Positions 60,845 through 64,000 of a stretch of 64,000 bases of DNA are shown here, piece by piece. Both the position numbers and the translations under genes were made by a program. The notes under the pieces were generated by a model. That model saw only the letters and a program-made list of their open reading frames with translations, made no database searches and had not been told where the DNA came from. How positions within the stretch are numbered: the stretch's first letter is position 1; every line of letters starts with the position of its first letter. Source of the DNA: Streptomyces brevispora (GTDB taxonomy: Bacteria > Actinomycetota > Actinomycetes > Streptomycetales > Streptomycetaceae); the NCBI RefSeq assembly GCF_007829885.1, contig NZ_VIWW01000003.1:186001-250000 (forward strand). The letters are read 5' to 3'.

Positions 60845-63436
60845 ATGAACTGGAACGAGGAGGCCATGCGCCCACCCCGCACGATCCCGGACGCCGGCGC
60901 CGCCGACGCCCGGCCCGGCACCCCGCCGGTGCCCGCCCGAGGGCGCCGCGCACACGCCGGACCACCGGCCGACGAGACCACCGAGTACGACGGACCGGCG
61001 CCGGCCGACGGAAGGTCCGTGCCGCGAGGACGCCAGACCCTGCGCCCCAGGACGGTCCGCGCGAAGATCATCTCGCTGCTCACGGTGCCGGTCGTCTCAC
61101 TGCTCGTCCTGTGGGGTTTCGCCACCGTGTCGACATCCCAGGATGTCGCCCGGCTGCGCCAGTTGCAGCGGGTTGACGAGGAGGTAAGGGCGCCGGTGGC
61201 GGCCGCGGTCACGGCGCTGCAGGACGAGCGCGCGGCGGCCATGCTCCAGGCTGTGGACCCCAGCGGTACCCGCACCACCGCGCTGGAGGAGCGGGCCGGG
61301 CACACCGACACGACACTCGCCGCCCTGCGGCTCGACGACAGCCACACCATCGCCGAAGCGGGCAGCCTCCCAGGCGGCGTGGCCGGCCGCCTCGAACACT
61401 TCCTGGATCTCGCCAAGGAGCTTCGCACCGGCGCACGGGCAGCGGACGGCCCGGCCGGCGGAGGCGACGAGGAAGCCGTGTACGACCGGTACACCGAGAC
61501 CGTCACCGCCGCCTTCGCCGTCTCAGGCGCCCTCACCGGGATACAGGACGACGCCCTGGGATCCGACGCCCGGGTCCTGCTCGAACTCGCCCGCGCCGAC
61601 GAGATGCTGGCCCGTGAGGACGCGCTGCTGACCACGGCCGGGCATACCGGCACCCTGAAGGACGGGCCGCTGCGGCTCTTCGCCGGGGCGGTGGCCACCC
61701 GGCGCAGCCTCACCGAGACCGCGGGCGCCGATCTGCCCGCCGCCGAACGCGCCGCCTGGAAGAAGTTCGCCGTCCATCCCTCCTACCGCACGATCCAGGC
61801 GGCCGAGGACACCGTGCTCGCCGCCGCACCCGGCCGGGAGGCGGCCCGTGCCGTGCCCGCCGACGACTGGCAGCCGGCCGCGGCCGATGTACGGGGCGAA
61901 CTGAGCCGCATCGGCACCGGAGCCGGGGACCGCGCCGACCCGCTCGCCCGCGCGCTGCTCAGCACGTCCGGGGCCGCCGTGATCTTCGGCTGTGTCGCTG
62001 TCGCCGCCTCCCTCGTGATCTCGGTGCGCATCGGCCGCGGGCTCGTCGTGGAACTGGTCAGCCTCCGCAACAGCGCCCTGGAGATCGCCCGGCGCAAACT
62101 GCCCCTGGCGATGCGGCGGCTGCGCGCGGGCGAGGAGCTCGACATCCAGGCCGAGGCCCCGCCGGGGCCCGCCTCCCACGACGAGATCGGGCAGGTCGGA
62201 GAGGCCCTCGGCACCGTCCACCGGGCAGCCCTCGGCGCCGCTGTCGAACGGGCCGAACTCGCGGACGGCATCTCCGGCGTCTTCGTCAATCTGGCCCGCC
62301 GCAGCCAGGTGCTGGTCCACCGTCAGCTCAACCTCCTGGACAGCATGGAGCGCCGGGCCGACGACCCCGACGAGCTGAGCGACCTCTTCCGCCTCGACCA
62401 CCTCACCACCCGGATGCGCAGGCACGCCGAGAGCCTGATCATCCTGTCCGGCGCCGCCCCGGGACGGGCCTGGCGCATGCCCGTGTCCCTGACCGACGTC
62501 GTGCGGGCCGCCGTCTCCGAGATCGAGGACTACGCCAGGGTGGAGGTCCGCCGGCTGCCCGACGGCGCGGTGAAGGGGACGGCCGTCGCCGACCTCATCC
62601 ACCTGCTCGCCGAACTGGTCGAGAACGCCGCACAGTTCTCACCCCCGCACACCAGGGTGCACATCACCGGCGAACCCGTCGGCAACGGGTACGCGCTGGA
62701 GATCGAGGACCGTGGTCTCGGTATGGGACCCGAACTCCTCGCCGAGGCCAACCGGCGCATCGAAGAGGCCGAGGCGCTCGACCTCTTCGACAGCGACCGG
62801 CTCGGCCTGTTCGTCGTCAGCCGGCTCGCCGTGCGCCACCGGATCAAGGTCCAGCTGCGTACCTCGCCGTACGGAGGCACAACGGCCGTGGTCCTGCTGC
62901 CGACCGCGCTGCTGCAGAGTGCGCTGCCACCGGCCGCGGAGCAGACCGCACTGCGGAGGGACCCGGCCGGGCGTAGCGACGAGCACGAGGGGATCTCCTT
63001 CCCCTCTGCCCCGGGCGCGCGGCCGGAACGGGCCCGGACCACGGCCTTTCCCGCGCCCGTCGCCGTTCCCGCACTGGAGTCCCACACGGGCCCGGAAACC
63101 CGGGTGACCGCGTTGCGCCCGCGGCCCCGCCGGGCGGACGAAACAGGCGATGCCCCGCCTCCGGACGCAGAGCGGGGCGAGGACGACGCCCTGCCCCGCC
63201 GGGTGCGCCAGGCCAGCCTCGTGCCGCAACTGCGCGAGGAGCCAAGGCCCGAACCGCCCCCGTCGGGCAGCCCGGCCGAGGACGCATCCGCAGAGCGCAC
63301 GCCCGAACAGGTCCGGGACCGGATGACCGCCTACCGGGCCGGCTGGGTACGCGGCGGCGGCTTTGGCCCGGAGACACCGGCGCCACCCCCGCGTACCACC
63401 GAACCCCGCCCGCTCACCGAAGGAGACCCCGCATGA
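60845..63436 (+). CDS. cvnA: Conservon sensor histidine-kinase-like protein
   Basis: An 863-residue membrane protein. After a disordered N-terminus, helix 1 is at about 75-97 (IISLLTVPVVSLLVLWGF). The extracytoplasmic NIT (nitrate/nitrite-type) domain (about 100-360) shows ALQDERAAAMLQ, and helix 2 is at about 375-395 (VIFGCVAVAASLVISVRI). A HAMP-like stretch, a dimerisation region and a HATPase domain follow (LAELVENAAQFSPPHTRVHI; IEDRGLGMGPELLAEAN). The last 160 residues are disordered. Conservon kinases of this type act with CvnB, C and D; whether they phosphorylate is unclear. ATG 60845 gives the longest form; ATG 60866 has GAGGAGG but at very short spacing. Confidence 0.92.
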   Translation: MNWNEEAMRPPRTIPDAGAADARPGTPPVPARGRRAHAGPPADETTEYDGPAPADGRSVPRGRQTLRPRTVRAKIISLLTVPVVSLLVLWGFATVSTSQDVARLRQLQRVDEEVRAPVAAAVTALQDERAAAMLQAVDPSGTRTTALEERAGHTDTTLAALRLDDSHTIAEAGSLPGGVAGRLEHFLDLAKELRTGARAADGPAGGGDEEAVYDRYTETVTAAFAVSGALTGIQDDALGSDARVLLELARADEMLAREDALLTTAGHTGTLKDGPLRLFAGAVATRRSLTETAGADLPAAERAAWKKFAVHPSYRTIQAAEDTVLAAAPGREAARAVPADDWQPAAADVRGELSRIGTGAGDRADPLARALLSTSGAAVIFGCVAVAASLVISVRIGRGLVVELVSLRNSALEIARRKLPLAMRRLRAGEELDIQAEAPPGPASHDEIGQVGEALGTVHRAALGAAVERAELADGISGVFVNLARRSQVLVHRQLNLLDSMERRADDPDELSDLFRLDHLTTRMRRHAESLIILSGAAPGRAWRMPVSLTDVVRAAVSEIEDYARVEVRRLPDGAVKGTAVADLIHLLAELVENAAQFSPPHTRVHITGEPVGNGYALEIEDRGLGMGPELLAEANRRIEEAEALDLFDSDRLGLFVVSRLAVRHRIKVQLRTSPYGGTTAVVLLPTALLQSALPPAAEQTALRRDPAGRSDEHEGISFPSAPGARPERARTTAFPAPVAVPALESHTGPETRVTALRPRPRRADETGDAPPPDAERGEDDALPRRVRQASLVPQLREEPRPEPPPSGSPAEDASAERTPEQVRDRMTAYRAGWVRGGGFGPETPAPPPRTTEPRPLTEGDPA

Positions 63437-63870
63437 TCGCGAACGAGAGGGCCGGGGTCCGCGGCCGTTCCGGCGAACTGGACTGGCTGCTGGACGATCT
63501 GGTGGCGCGAGCCGGCGAGGTACGGCACGTGGTCGTGCTGTCCGGCGACGGGCTCGCGGTCGGCGCGTCCAGCACGCTGAGCCGCGAGGACGCCGAACAT
63601 CTGGCCGCGGTCGCCTCCGGGTTCCACAGCCTCGCGAAAGGCGCCGGACGCCACTTCAGGGCTGGAGACGTACGCCGGACGATGGTGGAGATGGACGAGG
63701 GGTTCCTGTTCGTCGCCGCCGCGGGGGAGGGGTCCTGCCTCGCCGTGTTCACTACGGCGTTCGCCGATATCGGCATGGTCGCCTACGAGATGGCCCGGCT
63801 CGTCAACCGGGTGGGCGAGCACCTGCGTACCCCGGCACGGTTCGCCGGACACCCGTCGGCAGCTGACTGA
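63433..63870 (+). CDS. cvnB: Conservon roadblock/LC7-domain protein
   Basis: A 145-residue roadblock/LC7 protein: ELDWLLDDLVARAGEVRHVV, VLSGDGLAVGASSTLSREDA and FLFVAAAGEGSCLAVFTT. This dynein-light-chain-like fold dimerises and in conservons bridges the kinase-like protein and the small GTPase CvnD. The ATG overlaps the cvnA stop (ATGA), and the next gene follows after a GGAGG site. Confidence 0.95.
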   Translation: MIANERAGVRGRSGELDWLLDDLVARAGEVRHVVVLSGDGLAVGASSTLSREDAEHLAAVASGFHSLAKGAGRHFRAGDVRRTMVEMDEGFLFVAAAGEGSCLAVFTTAFADIGMVAYEMARLVNRVGEHLRTPARFAGHPSAAD

Positions 63871-63886
63871 AGGAGGTTGGGACACC

Positions 63887-64000
63887 TTGTCCGGTACCGA
63901 CGAGGCCCGGGAACACCTCCCGGGCGCCCCCGAGCCGTACGAACTGCCCGGCAGCCAGTGGTACGACGCCGACGCGGGCCCGCTGGTCCGTCCGTACGCC
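63887..64000 (+). CDS. cvnC: Conservon DUF742 protein, N-terminal part (cut by window end)
   Basis: Thirty-eight codons are visible from a TTG start preceded by AAGGAGG. A disordered acidic leader (EAREHLPGAPEPYELPGS) is followed by GPLVRPYA, the opening of the DUF742 domain (usually PLVRPYAxTxGRT). Its place after cvnB confirms the assignment. The rest of the gene, and the expected GTPase cvnD, lie beyond the window. Confidence 0.9.
   Translation, partial: MSGTDEAREHLPGAPEPYELPGSQWYDADAGPLVRPYA

Overview
The window reads as chromosomal DNA of a Streptomyces-like actinomycete. GC content is very high, third codon positions are G/C-saturated, GTG and TTG starts are frequent, 4-bp start/stop overlaps are common, and several gene sets are typical of the genus (a conservon, a SWIM/SNF2 pair, an MpaB-family protein, Tat/Sec exported amidase and small secreted proteins). 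No rRNA, tRNA or CRISPR array was seen.

Layout. 1-3870: a polyol/sugar uptake and catabolism operon (end of a binding protein, two ABC permeases, a zinc polyol dehydrogenase, a PfkB sugar kinase), with no ATPase gene. 3890-4710: a multiply frameshifted pseudogene. 4846-7332: a Clp/Hsp100 ATPase. 7333-8751: gene-poor, with one small membrane protein. 8752-33603: a phage-tail-like contractile injection system (eCIS/CIS) locus. It holds a membrane protein, a LuxR regulator, a secreted beta-propeller protein, Cis16 cap, Cis15 AAA ATPase, a divergently encoded DUF4157 effector, sheath, tube, two small proteins in tail-chaperone position, a 1042-residue disordered protein in the tape-measure slot, a second tube protein, LysM hub, VgrG-like spike, PAAR tip, gp25, gpJ- and gpI-like baseplate proteins, and a zinc-ribbon membrane protein that may anchor the particle.

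34155-38946: mannonate dehydratase, prolyl oligopeptidase and an MHS-type transporter. 39000-42650: a scarred region with repeats, a frameshifted relic, a truncated IS5-type transposase fused in context to a coiled-coil/winged-helix gene, and small membrane or secreted proteins. 42654-47315: a PAP2 membrane enzyme and a Nudix cluster that includes a methyltransferase-Nudix-Nudix fusion. 48062-49741: two exported proteins. 50240-54594: SWIM protein and SNF2 helicase. 54849-59775: desaturase, small membrane protein, two conserved hypotheticals, an MpaB-family oxygenase and a methyltransferase. 59936-64000: an MHYT membrane sensor followed by a conservon (CvnA kinase-like protein, CvnB roadblock protein, CvnC DUF742 cut by the window end).

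The eCIS locus is the main functional system. In Streptomyces such particles are known to be assembled in the cytoplasm and linked to regulated cell death and development. Here the particle parts, the assembly ATPase, a probable toxin cargo and candidate membrane-side partners are all encoded together. Its least understood parts are the toxin domain of the effector, the disordered 1042-residue protein with recurring V-Q-R motifs, and a possible frameshift-coupled pair of tail-chaperone-like genes.
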